A stretch of DNA of 64,000 nt from NCBI RefSeq assembly GCF_947166265.1, contig NZ_CAMVDO010000014.1, forward strand, positions 1-64,000, read 5' to 3'. This DNA comes from an uncultured Fibrobacter sp. (GTDB lineage Bacteria > Fibrobacterota > Fibrobacteria > Fibrobacterales > Fibrobacteraceae). Every line of letters starts with the position of its first letter. The stretch's first letter is position 1. The notes below the pieces were generated by a model. That model had not been told where the DNA came from and did no database searches. It saw nothing but the letters and a program-made list of their open reading frames with translations. The position numbers and the translations under genes are program-made. Below, piece by piece: positions 30,065 to 39,192 of this stretch.

Positions 30065-32737
30065 ATGAAAAGAATAACCCTGATGATGGCGCTTGCACTT
30101 GCCGCTTTCGCCTTTTCCATGGACTATTCGGGAAACGTGTTCCTGAATCCAAGAGTTAAAAGCATATATGTCTCGCCGGGGTGTCCGAATAGGGATTCTT
30201 TGGGCCATGTGCTCAAAAAGAGCGAAAACGACGTCTTGCTTAAGAGCAAGGACAAGTTCGGGTGGTACAAGTATGCCGTCAAGAACTTGCTCGATGGCGA
30301 TACCATTGCGCCTTTCTGCTTTTACAGCGGAGAGCAGGATACCCTTGTAGAAGATGTCTACGACGAGGGTGAACTGGTCGGCTATTCCAGGACGTACTAT
30401 TATAGTGCAACCCGCGTATTTTCGGAATCTGACTTTGACAAGCAGAAAAACCTGTATATCGATTTCTGGGGAAGTTCCACTTACCACAAGAAGGTGACTC
30501 CTCCGGTGGTCTATTTCAAGACCGATTGGAAAAACAACTATGTCGTGTTGGATGGCTATCGCTTCGTCCCGGTAACCAAGAAAAACTCGAAGGGCTGGTA
30601 CGTTGTAAGTAATGAATTCAAGTCCATGTATGTCAGGATGGATATCAAGGTCGATTCCGTACAGACGACCGAGTACGAGGTCGTTAGTCGCTGCAAGAAA
30701 GATGATGATGGCTATTGTATCATTGACGACGAAACGGGGTCTACCATTATTGAACGCGACACGATAGGTTCGCGCAAGGTCTGGAAACATGTCTACGATA
30801 CGCTTGCGACCGATACGCTTTATCATGCATACGACGGCCTGATTTCGTTTACGGATCAACCTGAACATTGCCAGGGGCACTTTATCTATAAGGATTTCTA
30901 CAATGTGGGTGGCTCCTATACCAGTGAATATTTCTGCTTCAAATCCGAGCTGGGTATCAAGCCTCACGACACGCTCTATGTTTTTGAAAATCCGAAAAAG
31001 GCGCACGAAACGCTGGTGCGCACCAAGGAACCCGAAGCCCTCAAGACTCTGCACGTAATCCCGCCGCAGATCGCAAAATGGTTCGGTGAAACGCCTACCT
31101 TCAGCACCGACGGAAAAAACTTTACGGATATGGACGTAGAAACGGGGCACTGTGGCTGGTATTCGACACTTTTCTTTGAAGAGAAAATTCCGACCAAGGC
31201 GACCTTCTATAACGCAGAAGATCACTCGCTCACGTTTGCCAAAAAAGTGAACATCGATTCCCTGTTCAAGAAATTGAAAACAAATGAACTGTTCTATGTG
31301 CCAAATGACCCGGAAAAGGTTTACTGGTATGCCGAAGATCCGAACTACGAGGGAATTTGTAGTGTGCACCTGCAGGGCATTGTCTACGATACCGATGCGG
31401 AACTGCATCCGGCATTCTCCTGCTATGCGATGGGTGGCGAAGGTTGCCAGGTGGGTGCCCAGGGGGTAGAACCTATCGAGGCGCAGGCGGCGGTGAACGC
31501 CTGTATTGGAGTGACTCCTGGAATTGTGGGACTAATCCTTGGCGACGACCACAAGCCGGTTCTTACCAAGGCGGGCGAAAGGTGCTTTATTAATTCCGAT
31601 TTTTTTAACCAGCTGTTCAATTCGACCGATGGCGTCAACGAAACTTCTTGTTCCACGATTCCGTTTACCCTGAATAGTTTGGGCAAGTGGGAATTCTCCT
31701 CGGATTATTATACCTCTCCGGGAGCTCCTGTAGTCGGTGGTTACTATCCTGCCGAGTTAACCGAAGATGGCGATATCGTTGCCGGAACTCCGCTTCCGGA
31801 GGCGAGGAAAAAGCGCCCTGCCGAAGGCCCCGTGTTTATCGGCCCGGTACTCCGTGAACTGGACTCTACCGAAAAGGTCATGAAGATGAACGTCCTGTGT
31901 CAGGGAATTGGGTGGAATAAGGGCATCGATTGTACAGGACTGTTTGCAAATGGCGATGACCTTAACATGCCGATATCCAGCTATTTGGGCATTTCGGGAG
32001 GTAGCTCGCTTTGCGTTTGGGGATGGTCTTGCTCGAGCGATGCACCCGAAGGCTGGACGTTCTTTGATTCCTATGAAAAGGTGAGCACCCGTGAAGGGGG
32101 AAATCCCCGTTGGTCGTCTACAACTCCGGGACGAAACCAGCATTTCTGCTTTGAAAGCCATGCCAAGTTCACCTACAAGAAAGGGCAAAAATTTGGCGTC
32201 CGTGGCGATGACGACATCTGGATCTTTATCGGAGGAAAGCTCGCGATCGACTTGGGCGGCACTCACATGGCCGCTCCCGGATATGCCGACTTGTCCCTCC
32301 TGACCGACAAGAACGACGAACCGCTCGTTGTCGGAAACACCTACGATATCGACATCTTCTTCTGTGACCGTCGTACCACGATGAGCAACATGAACATCTT
32401 CAGCAACATTTATCTGGACCAGTCCGATGTGGCGGAACGGATGAAACCCTGCGAAGTGGAAGTCGAAGACGTCTTTGAAGAAGATCCTGAACATCTGGGA
32501 GAAAAGGCTATCGGCATGACCCGTGCCGCAAAGTCGAATCTGCGTGTCGGCGTGCAAGCCCTCCGCATAGAAGTCTCCGGGCTTACCGCAAATGAACCCG
32601 TGGCTCTCCTCGACCTGCAGGGCCGCGTCATTGCAAGCCGCAGGGCATCTTCTTCCACAATGCAGTTTGAAGTAAGGAATGCTGGCCGCTATATCGTCAA
32701 GACCAGGACGGGCAGCGCTTTAATCACTGTGAAATAA
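30065..32737 (+). CDS. Secreted fibro-slime domain protein with sorting tail
   Basis: 890 residues. Signal peptide MKRITLMMALALAAFAFSM. The first 600 residues are Asp/Tyr-rich beta modules without a family I can name. The fibro-slime domain (TIGR02148), related to PA14 lectin-like folds, occupies about 620-790 and shows the hallmarks GVRGDDDIWIFIGGKLAIDL, GGTHMAAPG and the late NTYDIDIFFCDRRTTMSNM. In F. succinogenes this domain is found in proteins linked with adhesion to cellulose. The C-terminus (PVALLDLQGRV ... AGRYIVKTRTG) is a type IX-like sorting tail. AGGAAGG precedes the ATG by 6 nt and TATTTTTA (30030-30037) gives a promoter. Confidence 0.85.
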   Translation: MKRITLMMALALAAFAFSMDYSGNVFLNPRVKSIYVSPGCPNRDSLGHVLKKSENDVLLKSKDKFGWYKYAVKNLLDGDTIAPFCFYSGEQDTLVEDVYDEGELVGYSRTYYYSATRVFSESDFDKQKNLYIDFWGSSTYHKKVTPPVVYFKTDWKNNYVVLDGYRFVPVTKKNSKGWYVVSNEFKSMYVRMDIKVDSVQTTEYEVVSRCKKDDDGYCIIDDETGSTIIERDTIGSRKVWKHVYDTLATDTLYHAYDGLISFTDQPEHCQGHFIYKDFYNVGGSYTSEYFCFKSELGIKPHDTLYVFENPKKAHETLVRTKEPEALKTLHVIPPQIAKWFGETPTFSTDGKNFTDMDVETGHCGWYSTLFFEEKIPTKATFYNAEDHSLTFAKKVNIDSLFKKLKTNELFYVPNDPEKVYWYAEDPNYEGICSVHLQGIVYDTDAELHPAFSCYAMGGEGCQVGAQGVEPIEAQAAVNACIGVTPGIVGLILGDDHKPVLTKAGERCFINSDFFNQLFNSTDGVNETSCSTIPFTLNSLGKWEFSSDYYTSPGAPVVGGYYPAELTEDGDIVAGTPLPEARKKRPAEGPVFIGPVLRELDSTEKVMKMNVLCQGIGWNKGIDCTGLFANGDDLNMPISSYLGISGGSSLCVWGWSCSSDAPEGWTFFDSYEKVSTREGGNPRWSSTTPGRNQHFCFESHAKFTYKKGQKFGVRGDDDIWIFIGGKLAIDLGGTHMAAPGYADLSLLTDKNDEPLVVGNTYDIDIFFCDRRTTMSNMNIFSNIYLDQSDVAERMKPCEVEVEDVFEEDPEHLGEKAIGMTRAAKSNLRVGVQALRIEVSGLTANEPVALLDLQGRVIASRRASSSTMQFEVRNAGRYIVKTRTGSALITVK

Positions 32738-32738
32738 G

Positions 32739-32772
32739 AAAAAAGGCATGCCCGCGCAGGCATGCCTTTTTT
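32739..32772. terminator. Bidirectional terminator
   Basis: A-tract, GGCATGCC, CGCGCA-type loop, GGCATGCC, T-tract between two convergent genes. It works in both directions. Confidence 0.9.
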
Positions 32773-32790
32773 AATGTTTCTATAATGTTT

Positions 32791-33201
32791 CTATTCAGTC
32801 ACGAATTCGAACTTGGCAAAGCTGCTGGGCAGTTCCCGCGTGGGCCGTCCGCCCTTGGTCATGCAGTGCAGCGACGATCCCGTAGTGCAAAGGTTCCCGT
32901 TCACGAAAACTTTGTATTCAAAGCGGAACTTGAGCGTCCCTTCGCGCACCATGGTGGTTTCTATGTCCACGAATTCCCCGTAGTGGGTAGGCTGCCTGTA
33001 CTTGACGTTTAGCTCCAGGACCGGGGCGGCAAAGCCTTCCGCTTCCATGTCGGCGTAGCTTGCGTTTGCGGTGCGGAAAAATTCGGTGCGGGCCTGTTCG
33101 AACCATACGGCGTAAACGGAGTGGTGGACAATTCCCATCTGGTCCGTTTCTGCATAGCGGACTTCAATTCTTGCGGTGTGCTTGTGTGTGCAAATTTCCA
33201 T
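32791..33201 (-). CDS. Hot-dog fold acyl-CoA thioesterase (YbgC/4HBT-like)
   Basis: 136 residues. RIEVRYAETDQMGIVHHSVYAVWFEQARTEF contains the Asp-x-x-G-x-V/H-x-x-x-Y...E signature of the YbgC/FadM 4-hydroxybenzoyl-CoA thioesterase family, with the catalytic Asp in ETDQMG. A typical length and a single domain. The substrate is not predictable. On the minus strand TATATTTG lies 4 nt before the ATG, suggesting a leaderless mRNA. It converges on the fibro-slime gene across a shared terminator. Confidence 0.85.
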   Translation of the reverse strand: MEICTHKHTARIEVRYAETDQMGIVHHSVYAVWFEQARTEFFRTANASYADMEAEGFAAPVLELNVKYRQPTHYGEFVDIETTMVREGTLKFRFEYKVFVNGNLCTTGSSLHCMTKGGRPTRELPSSFAKFEFVTE

Positions 33202-33205
33202 GCCC

Positions 33206-33213
33206 CAAATATA
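33206..33213 (-). promoter_or_regulatory. -7 element 4 nt before the thioesterase ATG
   Basis: Minus strand TATATTTG, then GGGC, then ATG 33201. It is an exact consensus match, and the GGGC spacer is the same as at the acyltransferase gene (55262-55269). Confidence 0.6.
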
Positions 33214-33303
33214 TATAAAAGGGGCGAAAACTCGATGCGAACCTTGTTTTTTTGATTCTGTTTATTACATTATTCATGCAAATTGCCAGAAAAAGGAGAA
33301 CAA

Positions 33304-34188
33304 ATGAAAAATACCCTCAAGTATGTGTCTGCGTTTGCTGTTGCAGGGGCTCTCGTCGCTTGCGATTCTTCGACCTCGTCGGACGGCGGTTCCCCGTACG
33401 GTGACCTCAAGTACACCGCCCCTGTAAAACAGGGGAACGTGACGGGGCGTTGCGATGTCTATGCGACGTCCTCGTCGGTGACTATGATTGCCAGCGCGGA
33501 AGAGTTCGGCTCGACATTTAGGGCGGAAGAATCGGGAACCTGGAATGCAGACGGGTCTTATTATGTCTTGGTAGACTATCGTATGTCGGGGCTGTTCTTG
33601 ATGGAGGTTGACGATGTGTGCAAAAATATGAAGGACAGGTTCGGTGCCGACTATGTCGTGTGTTCCGAGGACCGTGTCGTTACGGATCGCAGCATCCCGA
33701 AAGACGCTGCGCGTCCTCTGGATGGTGAGTTGATTCAGGAAATGGTCGAGGGTCTGACGAAAAGATGCGATAATTTCCGCGAAAATATGCAGGAAGTGGC
33801 TGATAAGTTTAGTGAAAGCCCGGGGGATGTTTCCGCGGAGCGGGCGGTTTCTTGCGATGTCGATGTCGCGGGAAATATCGTGACCCAGAAAATCGTCTTC
33901 CCGAGTAGGACGGTGACTGTCGTGGGCGAGTACAGGGGCGATTACATCACTATCACGGAATCCTATACCGGTGTTGACGCGGCGACCCTGCAGGCTGTAT
34001 GCGATACTTACAAGTCTGATGCGGAATCGGTGAATGTCGTTTGCGACGGTGCGACGATTACCTCGACGGAGCTTACGGAAGGTGCTCCGCTGGAATCGAT
34101 TGTTTCTTTCTATAGGGACGGCTTGTGCCCGGCCTTCTTGAGTGGAAACCTCACTCTTGAAGAATTGTGGTTCGAGGATTTCGAGTAA
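33304..34188 (+). CDS. Lipoprotein of unknown function
   Basis: 294 residues from ATG 33304. Signal peptide KNTLKYVSAFAVAGALVAC with lipobox (ALVAC) and a Ser/Asp-rich linker. Two similar halves can be seen: CDVYATSSSVTMIA ... followed by CDVDVAGNIVTQKIVFPSRTV, each starting with a Cys and ending with a conserved acidic helix, so an internal duplication is likely. AAAAAGGAG stands 5 nt upstream. No family recognised. Confidence 0.65.
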   Translation: MKNTLKYVSAFAVAGALVACDSSTSSDGGSPYGDLKYTAPVKQGNVTGRCDVYATSSSVTMIASAEEFGSTFRAEESGTWNADGSYYVLVDYRMSGLFLMEVDDVCKNMKDRFGADYVVCSEDRVVTDRSIPKDAARPLDGELIQEMVEGLTKRCDNFRENMQEVADKFSESPGDVSAERAVSCDVDVAGNIVTQKIVFPSRTVTVVGEYRGDYITITESYTGVDAATLQAVCDTYKSDAESVNVVCDGATITSTELTEGAPLESIVSFYRDGLCPAFLSGNLTLEELWFEDFE

Positions 34189-34218
34189 TACCAGATAGGG
34201 AAGTTTTATTAGTATCGA

Positions 34219-34249
34219 GGCCTTCTCCGGTAGGGAGAGGGCCTTTTTT
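34219..34249 (+). terminator. Terminator of the lipoprotein gene
   Basis: GGCCTTCTCC pairs with GGAGAGGGCC (one G-U) and is followed by TTTTTT. Confidence 0.85.
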
Positions 34250-34354
34250 AGGAACTTTAAACTTTATCAACAGTCTATTCACACTATTTTGTCTATTGTG
34301 TATACAGGTTTCTTGAAAAAAATCATTTTTTTTTGAAAAAAACGCCGAATTTCG

Positions 34355-34386
34355 TTGACAAAACAGGGAAAAACTTATTAAATTTG
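34355..34386 (+). promoter_or_regulatory. Promoter of the tRNA-tuf operon
   Basis: TTGACA (34355-34360), 18 bases, then TAAATTTG (34379-34386). It combines a classical -35 with the TAnnTTTG element, 35 nt before the first tRNA. Confidence 0.75.
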
Positions 34387-34421
34387 GCTCACTCCTATCT
34401 ACAGTAATGAAAATAGGATAT

Positions 34422-34494
34422 GCCAAAGTAGCTCAGCTGGTAGAGCAGCTGATTTGTAATCAGCCGGTCGTAGGTTCGATTCCTATCTTTGGCT
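34422..34494 (+). tRNA. tRNA-Thr (anticodon TGT)
   Basis: Acceptor GCCAAAG/CTTTGGC, D-loop AGCTCAGCTGGTAGAGC, anticodon stem CTGATTTGTAATCAG with TGT, T-loop GGTTCGATTCC. CCA is not encoded. Confidence 0.95.
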
Positions 34495-34503
34495 CGACAT
34501 AAT

Positions 34504-34586
34504 GGGTCGTTGCCCGAGTGGTTAAAGGGGACGGACTGTAAATCCGTTGGCTTACGCCTACCGTGGTTCGAAACCACGACGGCCCA
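34504..34586 (+). tRNA. tRNA-Tyr (anticodon GTA)
   Basis: Acceptor GGGTCGT/ACGGCCC (one U-G pair), anticodon arm ACGGACTGTAAATCCGT with GTA, a long variable arm as in bacterial tRNA-Tyr, T-loop GGTTCGAAACC. CCA not encoded. Confidence 0.95.
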
Positions 34587-34594
34587 CGACAATC

Positions 34595-34627
34595 AAGCCC
34601 TACGGTGTCTAAGGCATCGTAGGGCTT
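34595..34627 (+). other. Intercistronic hairpin between tRNA-Tyr and tRNA-Thr
   Basis: AAGCCCTACG (34595-34604) and CGTAGGGCTT (34618-34627) form a perfect 10-bp stem with a 13-nt loop. No T run follows and the next tRNA begins 2 nt later, so it is more likely a processing signal than a terminator. Confidence 0.7.
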
Positions 34628-34629
34628 AT

Positions 34630-34701
<72 letters not shown>

Positions 34702-34723
34702 CTCACTAAATGGAGATAGAATC

Positions 34724-35908
34724 ATGGCAAAAGAACATTTTGACAGAAGCAAGCCGCACTGCAACATCGGCACCATCGGCCACGTTGACCACGGCAAGAC
34801 CACTCTGACCGCCGCAATCTGCACGACCCTCGCTGCACGCGGCCTCGCCGCCGCCAAGCGTTTCGACGAAATCGACAACGCTCCCGAAGAAAAGGCCCGT
34901 GGTATCACGATCAACACTTCTCACGTCGAATACACCACTGCAAACCGTCACTACGCTCACGTCGACTGCCCGGGGCACGCCGACTACGTTAAGAACATGG
35001 TGACCGGTGCTGCCCAGATGGACGGCGCTATCCTCGTCGTGGCCGCTACTGACGGCCCGATGCCCCAGACCCGTGAACACATCCTCCTCGCTCACCAGGT
35101 GGGCGTGCCGAAGATCGTCGTGTTCATGAACAAGGTCGACATGGTGGACGACGAAGAACTCCTCGACCTCGTGGAAATGGAAGTTCGCGACCTTCTGTCC
35201 AAGTACGAATTTGACGGCGACAACACCCCGATCATCCGCGGTTCCGCCCTCAAGGCCCTCGAAGGCGACCCTGCCTACCAGGACAAGATCATGGAACTCA
35301 TGGACGCCTGCGACACCTACATCCCGCTGCCGGCCCGCGAAACCGAAAAGCCGTTCCTGATGCCGATCGAAGACGTGTTCACCATCACCGGTCGTGGCAC
35401 TGTCGCTACCGGTCGTATCGAACGCGGCGTGGTTCACCTGAACGACAAGGTCGAACGCGTTGGTCTCGGCGAAACTGCCGAATACGTCGTTACCGGCGTT
35501 GAAATGTTCCGCAAGCTCCTCGACGACGCCCAGGCTGGCGACAACGTCGGTCTGCTCCTCCGCGGCGCAGAAAAGAAGGACATCAGCCGCGGCCAGGTGC
35601 TCGCAGCTCCGAAGTCCGTGACTCCGCACGCCGAGTTCAAGGCAGAAATCTACGTTCTTACGAAGGACGAAGGTGGCCGTCACACACCGTTCATGAACGG
35701 CTACCGTCCTCAGTTCTACTTCCGCACCACCGACGTGACTGGCACGATCCAGCTTCCGGAAGGTGTCGAAATGGTGACTCCGGGTGACACCGTGACCATC
35801 CACGTGAACCTGATCGCCCCGGTGGCAATGGAAAAGCAGCTCCGCTTCGCAATCCGCGAAGGTGGCCGTACCGTTGGCGCTGGCTCCGTAACCGAAATCA
35901 TCAAGTAA
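34724..35908 (+). CDS. tuf: Elongation factor Tu
   Basis: 394 residues, full length. Delivers aminoacyl-tRNA to the ribosome with GTP. G1 GHVDHGKTT, effector loop [13 protein letters not shown]3 [13 protein letters not shown]4 NKVDMV. The beta-barrel domains II and III are intact. GGAG at about 8 nt upstream and strongly biased C-ending codons indicate very high expression. It is preceded by three tRNAs and followed by rpmG after 12 nt. Confidence 0.98.
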   Translation: MAKEHFDRSKPHCNIGTIGHVDHGKTTLTAAICTTLAARGLAAAKRFDEIDNAPEEKARGITINTSHVEYTTANRHYAHVDCPGHADYVKNMVTGAAQMDGAILVVAATDGPMPQTREHILLAHQVGVPKIVVFMNKVDMVDDEELLDLVEMEVRDLLSKYEFDGDNTPIIRGSALKALEGDPAYQDKIMELMDACDTYIPLPARETEKPFLMPIEDVFTITGRGTVATGRIERGVVHLNDKVERVGLGETAEYVVTGVEMFRKLLDDAQAGDNVGLLLRGAEKKDISRGQVLAAPKSVTPHAEFKAEIYVLTKDEGGRHTPFMNGYRPQFYFRTTDVTGTIQLPEGVEMVTPGDTVTIHVNLIAPVAMEKQLRFAIREGGRTVGAGSVTEIIK

Positions 35909-35920
35909 TCGGATAATAAA

Positions 35921-36073
35921 ATGCCCAGAGAACTCATCACGCTCGAATGCACCGAATGCAATCAGCGCAACTATGACTGCGACAAGAACAAGCGTCTTCA
36001 CCCCTCTCGCGTAGAGTACAAGAAGTATTGCCCGTTCTGCCGCAAGCATACTGTTCACAAGGAAACCAAGTAA
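35921..36073 (+). CDS. rpmG: Ribosomal protein bL33
   Basis: 50 residues: [20 protein letters not shown] and onward, with two CxxC pairs (CTEC, CPFC) forming the zinc-ribbon version of L33. It lies between tuf and tRNA-Trp, a common place ahead of secE. Confidence 0.95.
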   Translation: MPRELITLECTECNQRNYDCDKNKRLHPSRVEYKKYCPFCRKHTVHKETK

Positions 36074-36085
36074 GGAAGTCCGAAT

Positions 36086-36158
36086 AGGTCGGTAGCTCAA
36101 TTGGTAGAGTCACGGTCTCCAAAACCGTTGGTTGGGGGTTCGAGTCCCTCCCGACCTG
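36086..36158 (+). tRNA. tRNA-Trp (anticodon CCA)
   Basis: Acceptor AGGTCGG/CCGACCT, anticodon arm CACGGTCTCCAAAACCGTT with CCA, T-loop GGTTCGAGTCC. The rpmG-trnW-secE order is widespread in bacteria. Confidence 0.95.
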
Positions 36159-36177
36159 CTCACTTCCTGGAGTCATT

Positions 36178-36366
36178 ATGCGCAAGATCCAGCAATATGT
36201 CAAGGAATCCATCGAGGAACTGAAGAAAGTCACTTGGCCTACTTGGGAAGAACTTAAGGGTTCCACCTTGGTAGTGATGCTTTTCAGCGTCATTATGGGT
36301 CTGTACATTGCCGGACTCGACGTTGGTTTTTCTTGGATTATTGACAAGATTATGGGAAGAGGTTAG
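36178..36366 (+). CDS. secE: Preprotein translocase subunit SecE
   Basis: 62 residues, single-helix form. The amphipathic part IQQYVKESIEELKKVTWPTWEELK carries the conserved KKVTWPTWEE motif, followed by one membrane helix (TLVVMLFSVIMGLYIAGLDVGF). It clamps SecY in the translocon. GGAG 7 nt upstream; nusG follows after 5 nt. Confidence 0.95.
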   Translation: MRKIQQYVKESIEELKKVTWPTWEELKGSTLVVMLFSVIMGLYIAGLDVGFSWIIDKIMGRG

Positions 36367-36371
36367 TTGTT

Positions 36372-36920
36372 ATGCCTGATATGAAGTGGTATGCCATTCA
36401 CACCTTTTCCGGTCAAGAAAATAACATTAAGAAACGTATCGAGCAGATGATTGAACGCGAAGGCGTTCAAGATAAGTTCGGACAGATTATCGTACCGACC
36501 CGCGAGGTGGTTTCCACCGTTCGCGGTCATCGTCATGTATCCGTCCAGAACGCAATGCCCACTTACGTTTTCATCGAAATGGTGCTGGACGAGCTCACCC
36601 AGCATTTGGTGATGAACATCAATGGCGTCACCCATTTCCTTGGAATGACCCCCACTAAGAGGGTGGCCATTCCTTTGCAACAGAGCGAGGTCGATCGTCT
36701 TCTTGGAGTTGATCCTAGTGGCTCTACTGAAGGCGAGATCCAAAACCCGTACTCTATTGGCGAAAATGTCCGCATCAAGGAAGGTCCCTTCAAGGACTTT
36801 GTGGGCGTCGTAGACGAAATCATGGAAGACAAGACCAAGATTAAGGTCATGGTGACTGTCTTCGGTCGTTCTACGCCTGTCGAACTCTCCTACAACCAGG
36901 TTGAGTCCGACATCGCTTAA
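36372..36920 (+). CDS. nusG: Transcription antitermination factor NusG
   Basis: 182 residues. NGN domain with KWYAIHTFSGQENNIKKRIEQ and a C-terminal KOW domain (GENVRIKEGPFKDFVGVVDEI). It binds RNA polymerase and couples it with ribosomal S10 or Rho. Position between secE and rplK is canonical. Confidence 0.97.
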   Translation: MPDMKWYAIHTFSGQENNIKKRIEQMIEREGVQDKFGQIIVPTREVVSTVRGHRHVSVQNAMPTYVFIEMVLDELTQHLVMNINGVTHFLGMTPTKRVAIPLQQSEVDRLLGVDPSGSTEGEIQNPYSIGENVRIKEGPFKDFVGVVDEIMEDKTKIKVMVTVFGRSTPVELSYNQVESDIA

Positions 36921-36949
36921 TTCTACGGTTTTGAAACGGAGATAACACA

Positions 36950-37375
36950 GTGGCAAAGAAAATCACAGGTTATATTAAGCTCCAGATTCCTGCAGGCGCC
37001 GCTAACCCGGCTCCCCCGGTAGGTCCCGCCCTTGGTCAGAAGGGTGTGAACATCATGGAATTCTGCAAGCAGTTCAACGCTAAGACCCAGAACGACAAGG
37101 GAATGATTATCCCGGTCGTTATTACGGTCTATGCCGATAAGAGCTTTACCTTCATCACGAAGGTATCGCCGGTTCCGGCCCTCATCAAGAAGGCTGCCGG
37201 CATTGAAAGCGGCTCTGGCGAACCCAACCGTAAGAAAGTTGGTAAGCTCACCAAGGCCCAGGTCCAGGATATCGCCCAAAAGAAGATGCCGGATCTAAAC
37301 ACAATCGACCTCGAAGCCGCTATGCGCATGGTCGCGGGTACTGCTCGCTCCATGGGTATTGAAGTGGTTGACTGA
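36950..37375 (+). CDS. rplK: Ribosomal protein uL11
   Basis: 141 residues, GTG start with CGGAG 9 nt upstream. [21 protein letters not shown] and the 3' RNA-binding domain ending [11 protein letters not shown] are canonical. Confidence 0.97.
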   Translation: MAKKITGYIKLQIPAGAANPAPPVGPALGQKGVNIMEFCKQFNAKTQNDKGMIIPVVITVYADKSFTFITKVSPVPALIKKAAGIESGSGEPNRKKVGKLTKAQVQDIAQKKMPDLNTIDLEAAMRMVAGTARSMGIEVVD

Positions 37376-37415
37376 GGCAGGTAATTCACCGTTACGTATC
37401 TGACAGGAAAATTTC

Positions 37416-38102
37416 ATGTTCAGAGGAAAAAAATACAAAAAGATTGCTGAATCTTTCGATCGCACCAAGGCGTACGATTTGAAGGAAGCAATCGAAATAC
37501 TCAAAAAGTCCGAATTGAAGTTCGACCAGACGGTCGAAGTACACTTCAATCTCGGTGTGGACCCAAAACATTCCGACCAAGTGGTTCGTGGCACTGTTGT
37601 GCTGCCGCATGGTACCGGTCGTCAGGTCCGCGTCTTGGTTTTCTGCAAGGACAATAACCTTGAAGTTGCTAAGAGCGCAGGTGCTGACTACGCAGGTGGT
37701 GCTGACTTGGTTCAGAAGATTCAGGAAGGCTGGCTGGACTTTGATTCCGTCGTTGCTACTCCCGACATGATGCCGGTGATTAGTAAGGTCGCTAAGGTCC
37801 TCGGTCCTCGCGGTTTGATGCCTTCTCCGAAGGCCGGCACGGTTACGGTTAACGTTGCCCAGACGGTTAAGGAACTCAAGGCTGGTAAGATCCAGTACCG
37901 CGTTGACAAGGGCGCTAATGTCCATGCCCCCGTAGGCAAGCTCTCCTTCGGTGTCGAACAGCTGGCTGAAAATACCAAGGCTGTTATCGACTCTGTCGTT
38001 AAGAACAAGCCTCAATCTTCTAAGGGCACCTACATTAAGAGCCTTACGTTGTCCGCAACGATGGCTCCGGGCATCAAACTTGATATGGCACTGACGCGCT
38101 AG
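37416..38102 (+). CDS. rplA: Ribosomal protein uL1
   Basis: 228 residues. The signatures VELHFNLG-like [20 protein letters not shown] and [14 protein letters not shown] are present. In many bacteria L1 represses its own operon by binding the mRNA; no obvious mimic of the rRNA site is seen in the 40-nt leader before it. Confidence 0.97.
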   Translation: MFRGKKYKKIAESFDRTKAYDLKEAIEILKKSELKFDQTVEVHFNLGVDPKHSDQVVRGTVVLPHGTGRQVRVLVFCKDNNLEVAKSAGADYAGGADLVQKIQEGWLDFDSVVATPDMMPVISKVAKVLGPRGLMPSPKAGTVTVNVAQTVKELKAGKIQYRVDKGANVHAPVGKLSFGVEQLAENTKAVIDSVVKNKPQSSKGTYIKSLTLSATMAPGIKLDMALTR

Positions 38103-38110
38103 GAGATACC

Positions 38111-38647
38111 ATGAAAGCTGTAGTTAAAAAACAACAGACCGTGGACGCGCTCGTCGAGTCCTTCAATGGCGCAACCGCCGTCTATCTGCTCAATTATCAA
38201 GGCATGACCGTAGAAAAGGACAATGCCCTTCGCAAGGCACTCGCATCTAAGGGTGTTAAGTACCACGCTGTGAAGAATACTCTTCTCAAGCGCGTGCTCG
38301 CCGCTCTTAAGGTCGAAGGTCTCGACGATTTGCTGACCGGTGCAACATCCGTTATGGTCGGCTTCGAAGAAGACCCGCTTCTGCCCGCTCGCGAAATTGA
38401 AGCATTCCACAAAGCAAACCCCGATTTCTTGGTTGCCAAGAGCGTTTACCTCGATGGTAAGCCGATGCCTGGCTCCGAAGTCGTGAACCTCGCTAAGATC
38501 CCGGATCGTAAGGGCATGATCGCTCAGATCGTCTCCATCGCTCTCGGACCTGGTTCCACGATCGCCGGTCAAATCAAGACGCTCCAGGAAAAGCTGGAAA
38601 AAGAATCGGGCTCCGAAGCTGCTCCTGAAGCCGCTGCGGAAGCTTAA
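38111..38647 (+). CDS. rplJ: Ribosomal protein uL10
   Basis: 178 residues. N-terminal rRNA-binding part with LLNYQGMTVEKDNALRKAL and KNTLLKRVL; a C-terminal helix rich in Ala and Glu binds the L7/L12 dimers. It starts 8 nt after rplA, so there is no room for a separate leader. Confidence 0.97.
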   Translation: MKAVVKKQQTVDALVESFNGATAVYLLNYQGMTVEKDNALRKALASKGVKYHAVKNTLLKRVLAALKVEGLDDLLTGATSVMVGFEEDPLLPAREIEAFHKANPDFLVAKSVYLDGKPMPGSEVVNLAKIPDRKGMIAQIVSIALGPGSTIAGQIKTLQEKLEKESGSEAAPEAAAEA

Positions 38648-38698
38648 CAACAAACCACAAACCAAAAAATTTAAACGGAATAATCGGAGAAACACATC

Positions 38699-39070
38699 AT
38701 GGCAACTGATATCAAGGCACTGGGCGATCAAATCGTTGGTCTTACCCTTCTCGAAGCCAAGGCTTTGGCTGACTACCTTAAAGAAACCCACGGCATCGAA
38801 GCTGCTGCCGGTGGCGCTGTCGTAATGGCCGCCGCTGCTGCCGCTCCTGCTGAAGAAAAGACTGAATTCGACGTCATCCTCGTCGAATGCGGCGCTAAGA
38901 AGATGGACGTCCTCAAGGCCGTCCGCGCCATCACCGGTCTGGGCCTCAAGGAAGCTAAGGACCTGGTCGAAAAGGCCAACAGCGTGGTCAAGGAAGCAAT
39001 GCCGAAGGCTGACGCTGAAAAGCTCAAGAAGGACTTGGAAGATCTCGGAGCAAAGGTCGCTCTGAAGTAA
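38699..39070 (+). CDS. rplL: Ribosomal protein bL12 (L7/L12)
   Basis: 123 residues. N-terminal dimerisation helices, an Ala-rich hinge ([16 protein letters not shown]) and the factor-binding domain [20 protein letters not shown] ... [14 protein letters not shown]. It ends with GAKVALK as usual. Confidence 0.98.
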   Translation: MATDIKALGDQIVGLTLLEAKALADYLKETHGIEAAAGGAVVMAAAAAAPAEEKTEFDVILVECGAKKMDVLKAVRAITGLGLKEAKDLVEKANSVVKEAMPKADAEKLKKDLEDLGAKVALK

Positions 39071-39104
39071 TGCTTTCACTTCATTGACTTATTATACGCC
39101 AACT

Positions 39105-39131
39105 GCCTGCACTTTATGTGCGGGCTTTTGG
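39105..39131 (+). terminator. Terminator/attenuator between rplL and rpoB
   Basis: GCCTGCAC (39105-39112) pairs with GTGCGGGC (39118-39125), followed by TTTTGG. A weak T run suits partial termination, as in the L10-rpoBC attenuator. Confidence 0.6.
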
Positions 39132-39149
39132 TGTATTAAACTTTTTTGC

Positions 39150-39157
39150 TATTTTTA
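39150..39157 (+). promoter_or_regulatory. Possible internal promoter of rpoBC
   Basis: TATTTTTA preceded by TTTTTTGC, 35 nt before ATG 39193. It resembles the GCTATTTTTGG element at 61506. Confidence 0.4.
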
Positions 39158-39192
39158 GATAAAAAAGCTCTTCACCGGATGAGGTATTTCAA